Shown here: in pieces, positions 1 to 7,932 of the stretch
Layout: every line of letters starts with the position of its first letter
Position numbering within the stretch: position 1 is the stretch's first letter
Assembly: GCA_045545095.1 (NCBI GenBank)
Contig: JAZQAG010000029.1
Location: 62,001 to 126,000 of the forward strand
DNA: 64,000 nt
Direction: 5' to 3'
Origin: Phocaeicola_A sp045545095
GTDB lineage: Bacteria > Bacteroidota > Bacteroidia > Bacteroidales > Bacteroidaceae
The notes under the pieces: model-generated
Seen by the model: the letters and a program-made list of their open reading frames with translations, nothing else
What the model was told of the DNA's origin: nothing
The model's database searches: none
Position numbers and translations under genes: made by a program

Positions 1-39
1 TCCATCAGGCAACTTGACCTCTTTTGTAATTACGTTCAT
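1..39 (-). CDS. pnp: N-terminal fragment, probable polynucleotide phosphorylase
   Basis: Only the first 13 codons lie in the window; the gene runs off the left edge on the minus strand. They read MNVITKEVKLPDG, which resembles the start of Bacteroides polynucleotide phosphorylase, the 3'-5' phosphorolytic exoribonuclease of RNA decay. A perfect -7 promoter element lies about 45 bp upstream at 84-91. The identification rests on a very short peptide and is tentative. An RNA-decay gene here would fit with RNase R about 1.5 kb away. Confidence 0.4.
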   Translation of the reverse strand, partial: MNVITKEVKLPDG

Positions 40-83
40 CTAAATAAAAATTATAATTTTGTACTTTCTTTCAGAAAATCGTG

Positions 84-91
84 CAAAGATA
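84..91 (-). promoter_or_regulatory. Bacteroides-type -7 promoter element for the leftmost gene
   Basis: The minus strand reads TATCTTTG, a perfect match to the Bacteroidetes primary sigma factor -7 consensus TAnnTTTG. It lies about 45 bp upstream of the minus-strand start codon at 39. No clear -33 TTTG was found at the usual 19-21 bp spacing. Confidence 0.5.
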
Positions 92-197
92 CGCTTTTCT
101 GCTTGATAATGAGTAAGAAATCCAAGGAAAAGTGGGTGTGATAGCCCTTTTTTTATAATTTTAATACGAAAAATGCCGCATTTAGGGACAAGGATTG

Positions 198-205
198 TAC
201 TTTTG
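198..205 (+). promoter_or_regulatory. -7 promoter element for the thioredoxin-fold lipoprotein
   Basis: TACTTTTG matches TAnnTTTG exactly, 60 bp before the ATG at 266. No convincing -33 element is visible. Confidence 0.45.
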
Positions 206-265
206 CCCCCGCAAACGAAATGAAATTGTAAAACAAATCAAAATTCAAAGACAATACACAGGACA

Positions 266-1408
266 ATGAAAAAAAATATTATCCCATTGGCAGCAGTGAT
301 TATGCTGGGTGCTGTAGCCTGCCAAGATGAACAGACTTTCCAAGTGAAAGGTGAGATAGGCGAAGCTGATGGCAAGGTTCTCTATTTTGAGGAAACAGCA
401 TTGGACGGTATCAAAGTGATAGATTCTGTCAAATTGGACAAGGGGGGGAAATTCAATTTCTCGTACAAGCGGCCGGATGGACCAGACTTTTACCGCTTGC
501 GTATAGACAGAAAGGTCATCAATTTGGGAATAGACTCTACGGAATCCGTGTCTGTAGAGGCAGTATGGCCAACAATGGTGACAGGATATACGGTGACCGG
601 TTCGGAAGAAAGCAATCGGATTAAGGAACTGACGTTATTGCAAGTTGCTTTGCAAGAAGAACTTCGTAAATTGCCGGCCAAAGGTTTGGCACCAGGAGAC
701 CTTCAAGATAGTGTGGATGTTATGGTAGAAAATTATAAGGAGCAGATGAAAAGGGATTTCATCTATCAGAATCCGCGTGCCGGATATGCTTACTATGCCT
801 TGTTCCAACGCATCAATGGAGTGCCGGTGTTCAATCCCGATGTGAATCCGGAAGATACAAAGGTCTTCAGAGCCGTGACAACTTCATGGGATTTGCTTTA
901 TCCACATTCTTTGCGTGCTGTCAATCTGCATAACATCACTATGCGGAGCATGAGAAATGCCCGTTCACAAAGACCGGTGACTATTCCTGAAGAATTAGTC
1001 CGTGAGGTCTCTCTCTTTGATTTGAACTTGCCTGACATGCATGGTACAAACCGTACGCTGAGTGAACTGAAGGGCAAGGTGGTACTATTGGATTTTACGG
1101 TATATATGAATCAGGCTTCGCCTGCGCGTAACATAGCTTTGCGCGAACTATATACACATTATGCTTCACAGGGATTAGAAATATATCAGGTGTCGTTTGA
1201 CGGTGATGAGCATTTCTGGAAAACTTCAGCCGACAACTTGCCTTGGATATGTGTACGTGATGTAGAGGGAACTTCGGCAACCACATATCATGTGACAGAC
1301 TTGCCTACCTATTTCCTTATTGACAAGGAAAATGCATTGTATAAGCGTAGCTCGGATATCAAGGATATGGAGCAGTTGAAAATGGAGGTCGAGAAATTGC
1401 TGAAATAA
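266..1408 (+). CDS. DUF4369 / thioredoxin-fold lipoprotein lacking CXXC
   Basis: This 380-residue protein starts with a lipoprotein signal (cysteine near residue 19, context AVACQ), so it should be anchored in the envelope. The N-terminal half, about residues 25-120, has the beta-rich look of DUF4369. The last 130 residues have a thioredoxin/TlpA fold, with the LKGKVVLLDF strand, a YQVSFDGD strand and the cis-proline region LPTYFLID. Where TlpA proteins carry WCGPC there is YMNQASPA, about residues 276-283, so it cannot do thiol-disulfide exchange by the usual mechanism. It may be a binding or scaffold protein; its partner is unknown. It appears monocistronic, with its own -7 element and a bidirectional terminator. 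Confidence 0.85.
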   Translation: MKKNIIPLAAVIMLGAVACQDEQTFQVKGEIGEADGKVLYFEETALDGIKVIDSVKLDKGGKFNFSYKRPDGPDFYRLRIDRKVINLGIDSTESVSVEAVWPTMVTGYTVTGSEESNRIKELTLLQVALQEELRKLPAKGLAPGDLQDSVDVMVENYKEQMKRDFIYQNPRAGYAYYALFQRINGVPVFNPDVNPEDTKVFRAVTTSWDLLYPHSLRAVNLHNITMRSMRNARSQRPVTIPEELVREVSLFDLNLPDMHGTNRTLSELKGKVVLLDFTVYMNQASPARNIALRELYTHYASQGLEIYQVSFDGDEHFWKTSADNLPWICVRDVEGTSATTYHVTDLPTYFLIDKENALYKRSSDIKDMEQLKMEVEKLLK

Positions 1409-1428
1409 TATAATTTGCTGAAATAATA
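1397..1428 (+). repeat. 18-bp-period tandem duplication over the stop codon
   Basis: TTGCTGAAATAATA occurs at 1397-1410 and again at 1415-1428, a tandem duplication with an 18-bp period. It covers the last codons and stop codon of the lipoprotein gene and looks like replication slippage. Confidence 0.7.
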
Positions 1429-1430
1429 CA

Positions 1431-1475
1431 AAAATGGGATGAAGAGAGGTATGACACCTCCTTTCATCCCATTTT
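1431..1475. terminator. Bidirectional terminator between lipoprotein gene and rnr
   Basis: AAAATGGGATGAA (1431-1443) pairs with TTCATCCCATTTT (1463-1475), and an inner AGGT/ACCT pair extends the stem. Flanking A and T runs make it usable on both strands, as expected between convergent genes. Just beyond it, a 14-bp unit ATTCCTTTAAATCT is repeated in tandem at 1487-1514, next to the rnr stop codon. Confidence 0.8.
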
Positions 1476-1515
1476 ACTTTCAGATTATTCCTTTAAATCT
1501 ATTCCTTTAAATCTA

Positions 1516-3762
1516 TTATCTTTTTTTCTTTTCTTTGTAAGCCCAACCCTCTTCGGTGAAGTCTGGCTCTTCACCACGTAAGGTAGAGGAACCTCCTCGT
1601 GGTCCGTATGAATGAGCATCGTCATCGGCAGGGATATAGTTCAATTGTTTCTTTTCCAAATTAGCACTTGCTACTCGGATTTTCATCTTATCGCCCAAAC
1701 TGAAACGTTGACGGGTACGGCGACCTATAAGACAATAGTTCCGTTCGTCAAATTCGTAATAGTCATCGCCCAAATCTCGTAAGGCTATCATTCCTTCGCA
1801 TTTGTTCTCTTCGATTTCGACATAAAGCCCCCAGTCGGTAACTCCGCTCACAACACCATCGAACACTTTGCCTATATGTTCGCTCATGAACTCGACTTGT
1901 TTGTATTTGATGCTGCTGCGTTCGGCGCTGGCGGCCAGTTGTTCCATGGCTGAAGAGTGCTCGCACATCTCTTCATATTTCTGTTGCTGTACGGTGCGGC
2001 CTCCATCAAGGTATCGGGTGAGCAGGCGGTGTACCATCATATCCGGATAACGGCGGATGGGCGAAGTGAAATGGGTATAGTATTCGAATGCTAATCCATA
2101 GTGCCCGATATTATGTGTGCTATATTTGGCTTTCTGCATGGCCCGAAGGGATACAGTCTCGATGAGATTTTGTTCGGCCCGTCCATGTACTTCACCCAGC
2201 AATTTGTTGAAACTCTTATTCATCTCCCCTTTGGTACCACCTGTGCGCAATTTGTATCCAAAACGGGCTATGAACTGTTTGAGGTTTTCCAACTTGTCTG
2301 GGTCTGGAAGGTCGTGAATACGGTAAGGGAAGACTTTAGCTTTCTTGTTTTTGGGGACCTTCCCAATTTCTTCGGCAACGGTACGATTGGCCAACAGCAT
2401 GAACTCCTCGATAAGTTTGTTGGCCTCCTTGGACTCTTTGAAATAGACGCTTAACGGCTTACCGTTCTCGTCAATGTTAAAGCGCACTTCAACCCGATCG
2501 AAATTGATAGCTCCGGCAGCAAATCGCTTTTCTGTAAGCACTTGTGCCAATCGGTTGAGTGCAAGTATCTCTTGTTTGAAATCTCCTTCAGCCCCTTCTA
2601 TGATTGCTTGTGCTTCTTCATAGGTAAAACGCCGTTGGCTGCGAATGATGGTATGTGCTATGCGATAATTCTTTACCTCGGCACGGTCATTGATATGGAA
2701 AATGACTGAGTAAGCTAACTTGTCTTCGTCAGGGCGGAGTGAACAAAGCAGGTTGCATAGTCGCTCCGGAAGCATAGGAATGGTGCGATCTACCAGATAT
2801 ACGGAAGTGGCGCGTCGGTAGGCCTCCTTATCAATAATGCTGCCTTCCCGGACATAGTGGGTAACATCGGCGATGTGAACACCAACTTCCCAAAGACCAT
2901 CCTTTAGGGGGCGGATAGAGAGGGCATCGTCGAAGTCTTTGGCGTCAGCAGGGTCTATTGTAAAAGTTGGGACTCCGCGGAGGTCTTCGCGGCGGGCAAT
3001 CTCTTGTGGGGCTATTTCATCAGGAATCTGATCAGCTGCATGCTCTACGGCTTCAGGATATTTGTAAGGAAGGCCGTATTCTGCTAAAATGGCATGCATT
3101 TCGGCTGTATTGTCGCCACTTTTTCCTAAGATGTCAATAACCTGCCCTACAGGATTGTTGGAATCTTGAGGCCAGTCCACAATTTTCACGACGGCTTTTT
3201 CTCCATCTTTTCCATTCTTGAGCTTGCTTTTAGGGATAAAGATATCGTTGGACAAAGAGCGTGTCTCTGTCAAGAGGAAGGCATATCCTTTCTCAACGCG
3301 GAGCGTGCCGACGAACGTGTCATTGGCACGTTCGATAATCTCTACAACCTCTCCCTCTTTTGTGCGGCCGGGGCGTTTGGCAAAAAGGGAGACTTTCACA
3401 CGGTCACCGTCCAGAGCGTGGGCTGAATTACGTTCAGCAATACTGACGGGTTCGCTGCCATCATCAGGGATGAATGTATTGCGTCCGTTGCTCTTGCGTT
3501 GGAATAATCCTTCGAGGGTTTGACCGAAATTGTAGAGCTTGAATCTTCCACGGGATACCTCGCGTATATATTCGTCCAGAAGCAGGTCGGAAAGAATATC
3601 CAGACACAGCATCTTTAGCGGATGAGTTTTCAAGCAGAGATCGGCATAAATCTGTTTGGTTGTGAACTCCCAATCAGGATTTTGGCGGAAGAGGTCGATA
3701 AGCAGTTCCGCTAAGGCTCTTTTGGTCATGTGTTTGCCTGCTTTCTTTTCATGTTTTCCCAT
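1516..3762 (-). CDS. rnr: Ribonuclease R
   Basis: RNase R is a processive 3'-5' hydrolytic exoribonuclease that degrades structured RNA. At 748 residues it has the expected order: an N-terminal helical/winged-helix part (about 10-75), cold-shock domains (about 85-210), the RNB catalytic domain (about 260-590) and an S1 domain (about 630-710). The RNB metal-binding motif FTIDPADAKDFDDA lies at about 267-280. A short lysine-rich end replaces the long basic tail of some homologues. It converges on the lipoprotein gene and is divergent from the epimerase gene. Confidence 0.97.
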   Translation of the reverse strand: MGKHEKKAGKHMTKRALAELLIDLFRQNPDWEFTTKQIYADLCLKTHPLKMLCLDILSDLLLDEYIREVSRGRFKLYNFGQTLEGLFQRKSNGRNTFIPDDGSEPVSIAERNSAHALDGDRVKVSLFAKRPGRTKEGEVVEIIERANDTFVGTLRVEKGYAFLLTETRSLSNDIFIPKSKLKNGKDGEKAVVKIVDWPQDSNNPVGQVIDILGKSGDNTAEMHAILAEYGLPYKYPEAVEHAADQIPDEIAPQEIARREDLRGVPTFTIDPADAKDFDDALSIRPLKDGLWEVGVHIADVTHYVREGSIIDKEAYRRATSVYLVDRTIPMLPERLCNLLCSLRPDEDKLAYSVIFHINDRAEVKNYRIAHTIIRSQRRFTYEEAQAIIEGAEGDFKQEILALNRLAQVLTEKRFAAGAINFDRVEVRFNIDENGKPLSVYFKESKEANKLIEEFMLLANRTVAEEIGKVPKNKKAKVFPYRIHDLPDPDKLENLKQFIARFGYKLRTGGTKGEMNKSFNKLLGEVHGRAEQNLIETVSLRAMQKAKYSTHNIGHYGLAFEYYTHFTSPIRRYPDMMVHRLLTRYLDGGRTVQQQKYEEMCEHSSAMEQLAASAERSSIKYKQVEFMSEHIGKVFDGVVSGVTDWGLYVEIEENKCEGMIALRDLGDDYYEFDERNYCLIGRRTRQRFSLGDKMKIRVASANLEKKQLNYIPADDDAHSYGPRGGSSTLRGEEPDFTEEGWAYKEKKKR

Positions 3763-3906
3763 AAATCAGTAAACTTTGGATGAAGGGGGATAACCTCTTC
3801 ATGTAATTTGATGCTGTAAAGGAAACAAAATATTCGCTTGGTTGGTCGTTTTTTTGACAGTTATTTGTAATAAAAGTGGTATCTTCGCGCCGCAAAAGGA
3901 TTTTTT

Positions 3907-4959
3907 ATGGAAAAAAAGAGAATATTGGTTACAGGTGCCAGTGGATTTATAGGCAGTTTCCTTTGTGAGGAGGGGGTGGCTCAGGGTCATGAAGTGTGGG
4001 CCGGAGTACGCCGGCATAGTAGTCGCCGATATCTGCAAGATCCGAGATTAAAAATCATTGAACTGGATATGGAACATCCGGAGACGTTGGCAGGCCAATT
4101 GGCCGCATTCCATGAGCAATATGGGAATTGGGATGTGGTGATACATTGTGCCGGAGTGACCAAATGTCCGAAGGAAGAGGATTTTGAACGGGGCAACTAT
4201 CTCTGTACGTGCCATCTGGTCCAAGGACTGATAGAGGAGGGAATGGTTCCTCGACAATTCATCTACCTGAGCTCGCTCAGTGTTTATGGTCCTATCCGTG
4301 AGGAGGTGGCCCATCCTGATTTTCCGAAAGCGTCATCTTGTCTCTATGCTCCCATCGTGGAAAGTGATATCCCTGCACCCAATACGGCTTATGGAAGGAG
4401 CAAACTGAAAGCTGAACAATTTCTGAAGGCCTTGGGTGACAAACTGCCGACTGTCATTTTCCGTCCAACAGGGGTGTATGGCCCACGAGAAAGGGATTAT
4501 TTCTTGATGGCCAAGAGTATCAAAGGGCATACTGATTTTGCTGTTGGCTACCGTAGGCAAGAGATAACCTTCATCTATGTCAAGGATTTGGCACGGGCCA
4601 TTTATCTGGCTGTGGAAAAGGAGGTGAGTGGGCGAGGATATTTTGTCAGTGATGGGCATATTTATGAAAGCCGTGCCTTCAGTGACCTGATCCAACAAGA
4701 ACTTGGTAATCCTTGGGTAGTACATTTCAAGAGTCCATTGTGGCTTTTGAAACTTATTTCGTACGTAGCGGGATGGGTAGCAGGATGTTTTGGAAAGACC
4801 TGTACCCTGAACAAAGATAAATATCAGATAATGAAACAACGTAACTGGCAGTGTGACATAACTCCCTTGAAAGAAGAGTTAGGCTTTGAACCTGACTATA
4901 ATTTGGCACGGGGAGTTAAAGAAACCATCGCCTGGTATAAACAAGAGAAATGGCTTTAA
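3907..4959 (+). CDS. NAD(P)-dependent epimerase/dehydratase, possible sphingolipid reductase
   Basis: This is an extended short-chain dehydrogenase of 350 residues. The nucleotide-binding motif GASGFIGS is at about 10-17, SSLSVYG at 122-128, and the catalytic YGRSK pair has Tyr162 and Lys166. A hydrophobic stretch at about 275-295 could bring it to the membrane. Its stop overlaps the start of a PAP2-family membrane protein by 10 bp, so the two are translationally coupled. The 3-ketosphinganine reductase described in B. thetaiotaomicron (locus BT_0972, from memory) and the Caulobacter ceramide reductase are in this superfamily. A lipid-reductase role is therefore reasonable here, but it is inferred from family and neighbour only. 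A sugar epimerase role cannot be excluded. Confidence 0.8.
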   Translation: MEKKRILVTGASGFIGSFLCEEGVAQGHEVWAGVRRHSSRRYLQDPRLKIIELDMEHPETLAGQLAAFHEQYGNWDVVIHCAGVTKCPKEEDFERGNYLCTCHLVQGLIEEGMVPRQFIYLSSLSVYGPIREEVAHPDFPKASSCLYAPIVESDIPAPNTAYGRSKLKAEQFLKALGDKLPTVIFRPTGVYGPRERDYFLMAKSIKGHTDFAVGYRRQEITFIYVKDLARAIYLAVEKEVSGRGYFVSDGHIYESRAFSDLIQQELGNPWVVHFKSPLWLLKLISYVAGWVAGCFGKTCTLNKDKYQIMKQRNWQCDITPLKEELGFEPDYNLARGVKETIAWYKQEKWL

Positions 4960-5918
4960 TAGAAAAATTGGCACAACCGGTAGAACGGAAGAATGGACTG
5001 TTTGCTGTGGAGCAAATCAGTCTTATCTACAATGTATTGACAACATTGCTTATTTTGGTTTTCTATATGCAGATGACCCGTCCTGGCGCACAATTGCTGG
5101 AACGTATGGCTATCGTTGCCATGACGGTATTTCTTTATCTGTTGTATCGGAAGCGTCCTTGTCGGTTGACCATCTTTATACGGGTAGCAGCGCAGATGGG
5201 ATTGTTGGCATATTGGTATCCAGATACGTATGAGTTCAACCGCTTGTTCCCTAATTTGGACCATATTTTTGCTACATGGGAGGAGATGATATTCGGCTGT
5301 CAGCCGGCATTGGAATTCTGTCAGCAATGTCATAATATCTGGTGGAGTGAAGCTTTGAATATGGGCTATTGGGCCTACTATCCCATGATTTTCCTTGTGG
5401 TCTTCTATTATTTCTTTGCCCGTTATGAGAAATTCATGAAGGCTGCTTTTATAGTGCTTTGCTCGTTTTTCATATACTATGCCATATACCTGTTCCTTCC
5501 TGTGACAGGGCCACAATTCTATTTTAATGCCATCGGTCTGGAACAAGCTGCTGCAGGAAACTTTTCTGATGTGGGGAGCTATTTCCTTTTTCACTCAGAA
5601 CTGCTTCCTAATCCGGATGCCATTGACGGTTTTTTCTACCGTTTGGTAGAGAATGCTCAAGCCTCTGGTGAACGTCCGACGGCAGCATTCCCGAGTTCAC
5701 ACGTAGGAATATCAACTATCTTGATGATATTGGCATGGAAGGCTAATCATAAACTTGCTTGGGGAATGGCTCCTTTCTATGTGTTGTTGTGTGGAGCGAC
5801 GGTCTATATCCAAGCCCACTATCTGATAGATGCTTTGGCCGGATTTGTTTCAGCCATAATCATATATTTCGCATCAAATGGCCTATACCGTCTATGGGAG
5901 AAACGTGGAAGAGTATAG
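4950..5918 (+). CDS. PAP2-superfamily (Aur1-like) membrane protein
   Basis: This 322-residue polytopic protein has about six to eight membrane segments. It carries the PAP2 active-site motifs AFPSSHVG (near residue 248) and AHYLIDALAG (near residue 290), which supply the two histidines and the aspartate of the phosphatase/transferase triad. The canonical first motif KX6RP is not evident, as in the Aur1/inositol-phosphorylceramide synthase branch. The expected reaction is either dephosphorylation of a lipid phosphate or head-group transfer to a lipid. The start ATG lies inside the end of the epimerase gene, so the two products probably serve one pathway. Confidence 0.75.
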   Translation: MALIEKLAQPVERKNGLFAVEQISLIYNVLTTLLILVFYMQMTRPGAQLLERMAIVAMTVFLYLLYRKRPCRLTIFIRVAAQMGLLAYWYPDTYEFNRLFPNLDHIFATWEEMIFGCQPALEFCQQCHNIWWSEALNMGYWAYYPMIFLVVFYYFFARYEKFMKAAFIVLCSFFIYYAIYLFLPVTGPQFYFNAIGLEQAAAGNFSDVGSYFLFHSELLPNPDAIDGFFYRLVENAQASGERPTAAFPSSHVGISTILMILAWKANHKLAWGMAPFYVLLCGATVYIQAHYLIDALAGFVSAIIIYFASNGLYRLWEKRGRV

Positions 5919-5938
5919 TACCGAAATCAGGGAAAGAC

Positions 5939-5999
5939 AGTATCTTAAGATAAATGACCAAGTATCTTAGGATAGATAGTCAAGTATCTTAAGATACTT
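5939..5999. repeat. Palindrome array A, three units, 22-bp period
   Basis: Three copies of AGTATCTTA(A/G)GATA start at 5939, 5961 and 5983, so the period is exactly 22 bp. The third copy is a perfect 18-bp palindrome (5982-5999). The array sits just after the PAP2 gene. It has the same period and copy number as two other arrays in the window, though its core differs. Confidence 0.85.
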
Positions 6000-6056
6000 T
6001 GGGGTTGAACTTATAATGCTGTGAGGGATTTAAAAGAAGGGATATAATAACAAGTG

Positions 6057-6128
6057 TACCTCCGTCGAGAATCGAACTCGAATCTGCCCTTTAGGAGAGG
6101 GCCGTTCTATCCATTGAACTACAAAGGC
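6057..6128 (-). tRNA. tRNA-Arg(CCT)
   Basis: The minus strand folds into a complete 72-nt tRNA. It has an acceptor stem with three wobble pairs, a D arm GTTC/GAAC, an anticodon stem GCCCT/AGGGC with loop CTCCTAA (anticodon CCT, reading AGG), and a T arm TCGAG/CTCGA around TTCGATT. CCA is not encoded. It stands alone between the PAP2 and queG genes. Confidence 0.95.
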
Positions 6129-6146
6129 AACATTTGTTTTGCTGTG

Positions 6147-6154
6147 CAAAGGTA
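6147..6154 (-). promoter_or_regulatory. -7 promoter element for tRNA-Arg
   Basis: The minus strand reads TACCTTTG, a perfect TAnnTTTG match, 18 bp upstream of the mature 5' end of the tRNA. Confidence 0.65.
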
Positions 6155-6252
6155 GGACTTTTTGACGGATATAGGAAATGTAAAGTACACTTTTTCTTCT
6201 TTGTATGGAATAATTCCTCGGAATGGAGTTCAGTCTTGAACAGATTTTCTTG

Positions 6253-6311
6253 GAAGATTTAAATCTTGTGGTTTGAAGATTTAGAACTTGGACGCGGAAG
6301 ATTTAAATCTT
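6253..6311. repeat. Palindrome array B, three units, 22-bp period, inside the queG 3' end
   Basis: Units based on GAAGATTTAAATCTT start at 6253, 6275 and 6297, exactly 22 bp apart. The first and third contain the 14-bp palindrome AAGATTTAAATCTT; the middle one is degenerate (GAAGATTTAGAACTT). The array overlaps the queG stop codon (6259-6261) and encodes its last residues. The same palindrome recurs in the array at 27437-27494. Confidence 0.85.
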
Positions 6312-7233
6312 TCACCGCTTTCACATTGCGCATCAGGCCTTCGTATTTGGCACGTTTGACGGCTGAACCGCGGAAAATCTGGCGGTATTCTTCGATGGAA
6401 AGAGATTGTAATGCGGCATGATCCAAACGGAGGAATTCAGGCTTTGGATGGAATTCTGCAATGTCAGTGGAACGAGCGAAACGCATCCATGGGCAAACCT
6501 TTTGGCAACGGTCACAGCCATAGATACAGTTACCCATCGCACGAGCTGCTTCGTCAGGCAATCTATCACCGCGGTACTCTATTGTGAGGTATGAGAGGCA
6601 TCGATTGGCGTCTAACATATAAGGCTTGACCAGAGCATTTGTGGGGCAATTGTCAAGACAACAGGTACAGGTGCCGCAACGATTCACTTGAGGCTCGTCA
6701 TAGGAACTGAAGGGATGGTCTAAGACTATCTCCCCTAAAAAGAATGCCGAACCGGCATGAGGAATGATAAGTTGGGTGTTCTTTCCTATCCATCCGAGGC
6801 CGCAGCGCCAAGCCCAATAGCGCTCAAGTATAGGGGCTGTGTCACAAAATACGCGATAATGTACTTCGTCTTCCACGTCGGCAACCAGTGCTTCGGCTAA
6901 GGCTGTTAGTCGGGCCTTCATCACATCGTGGTAGTCCTGTCCGTAGGCATACCAAGCAAACTCGTATTGCTGTGAAGAATCTAACTGCTTGGCAGGAAAA
7001 TAATTTAAGGATACAGAGACTACACTCTGTGCTCCATCCATGAGTAAAGTTGGGTCGAAGCGTTTCTCTATATTGTTGGCCAAATAATCCATCTCCGCGT
7101 GATTCCCTCCGGCTATCCAATGATGGAACTGTTCGGTCACCCTTTTATCAACTGGGCCCGCAGGGGCTACCCCACAGGATGTGAAACCTAGACGGGCAGC
7201 GGAGGATTTCAATAGTGAAGGAGATAGGGGCAT
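6259..7233 (-). CDS. queG: Epoxyqueuosine reductase
   Basis: QueG reduces epoxyqueuosine to queuosine in the tRNA wobble position, using cobalamin and two [4Fe-4S] clusters. The 324-residue protein shows both ferredoxin motifs: CGTCTCCLDNCP (about 186-197) and CIYGCDRCQKVCP (about 236-248). The CDTAPILER segment (about 130-138) carries the conserved Asp131. The C-terminal dozen or so residues (KDLNLPRPSSKSSNHKI) are encoded by palindrome array B, so the end of the protein is probably not conserved. The next minus-strand gene upstream is a polysaccharide deacetylase ending about 30 bp before this start. Confidence 0.95.
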   Translation of the reverse strand: MPLSPSLLKSSAARLGFTSCGVAPAGPVDKRVTEQFHHWIAGGNHAEMDYLANNIEKRFDPTLLMDGAQSVVSVSLNYFPAKQLDSSQQYEFAWYAYGQDYHDVMKARLTALAEALVADVEDEVHYRVFCDTAPILERYWAWRCGLGWIGKNTQLIIPHAGSAFFLGEIVLDHPFSSYDEPQVNRCGTCTCCLDNCPTNALVKPYMLDANRCLSYLTIEYRGDRLPDEAARAMGNCIYGCDRCQKVCPWMRFARSTDIAEFHPKPEFLRLDHAALQSLSIEEYRQIFRGSAVKRAKYEGLMRNVKAVKDLNLPRPSSKSSNHKI

Positions 7234-7262
7234 ATTATGAATACCTTTTATTTCCCGTAACG

Positions 7263-7871
7263 TTACAATAATTCAAAGCGATACCCTTGTTCGAGCAACC
7301 ATTCAATGCTACGGGGAAGGGCATACTTTAAATTCTGTTCAGATTTGAGAGAATCATGGAACGTGATGATGGAACCATTCCTTACATATTTTTTGACTTT
7401 GCCAAAAACCTCTTCACCATTGAGGCGCTTACTGTAATCACGTGTTACAAGATCCCACATGATGATACGGTATCTGCGGCGGAGTGCATGGTATTGATAA
7501 TAGCCCATCCAACCATGAGGCGGACGGAACAGGTCACTCTGGATAAGGGCATCAGCTTTAGCTACATTTTCCAGGTATGATGAGGCTTTGTAACTGGGGC
7601 CTTTGATATGATTGAAAGTATGATTTCCTACTCTATGTCCCCGTTCCAGAATCATACGAAATTCTTCAGGATGTTTTCTGACATTATCACCTACCAAAAA
7701 GAATGTGGCTTTGATATTGTACTTATCCAGCAAGTCCAATACCCAAGGGGTGATACCTGGGATGGGGCCATCATCAAAGGTCAGATAAACAACCTTTTCT
7801 TTGGTGTTTCCACGCCATTCGGCATGGGGATAAAGCATTCGGAATAGCGTTGGGACTTGTTCTATAAACAT
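7263..7871 (-). CDS. Polysaccharide deacetylase family protein (NodB domain)
   Basis: The NodB-homology fold of carbohydrate esterase family 4 is clear: TFDDGP (the metal-binding and catalytic Asp pair), ATFFLVG, HRVGNHTFNH (two metal His) and FRPPHGW. The active-site residues look intact, so it probably removes N-acetyl groups from a cell-envelope glycan. I start at the ATG at 7871 (MFIEQVP, 202 aa). The longer reading frame from 7922 begins inside the hairpin at 7891-7920 that ends the upstream gene. The protein has no clear signal peptide, so its location is uncertain. Confidence 0.85.
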   Translation of the reverse strand: MFIEQVPTLFRMLYPHAEWRGNTKEKVVYLTFDDGPIPGITPWVLDLLDKYNIKATFFLVGDNVRKHPEEFRMILERGHRVGNHTFNHIKGPSYKASSYLENVAKADALIQSDLFRPPHGWMGYYQYHALRRRYRIIMWDLVTRDYSKRLNGEEVFGKVKKYVRNGSIITFHDSLKSEQNLKYALPRSIEWLLEQGYRFELL

Positions 7872-7890
7872 TATATTATTTAAATTGAAT

Positions 7891-7920
7891 GCCGGACGGA
7901 ACTGTATAGGTCCGTCCGGC
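7891..7920 (-). terminator. Hairpin after the DUF2723 gene
   Basis: GCCGGACGGA (7891-7900) and TCCGTCCGGC (7911-7920) form a perfect 10-bp GC-rich stem with a 10-nt loop, 12 bp after the stop codon of the minus-strand gene. The tract after it is only partly T-rich, so attenuation or partial read-through into the deacetylase gene is possible. Confidence 0.6.
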
Positions 7921-7932
7921 ATCAGTTATCTG

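Larger units (their letters stand above)
5919..6258. other. 340-bp gap with a repeat array, tRNA-Arg and the queG end
   Basis: No protein gene is visible. The gap holds a 22-bp-period palindrome array (5939-5999), tRNA-Arg(CCT) on the minus strand (6057-6128) with its -7 element (6147-6154), and the first unit of a second array at the 3' end of queG. Confidence 0.7.
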
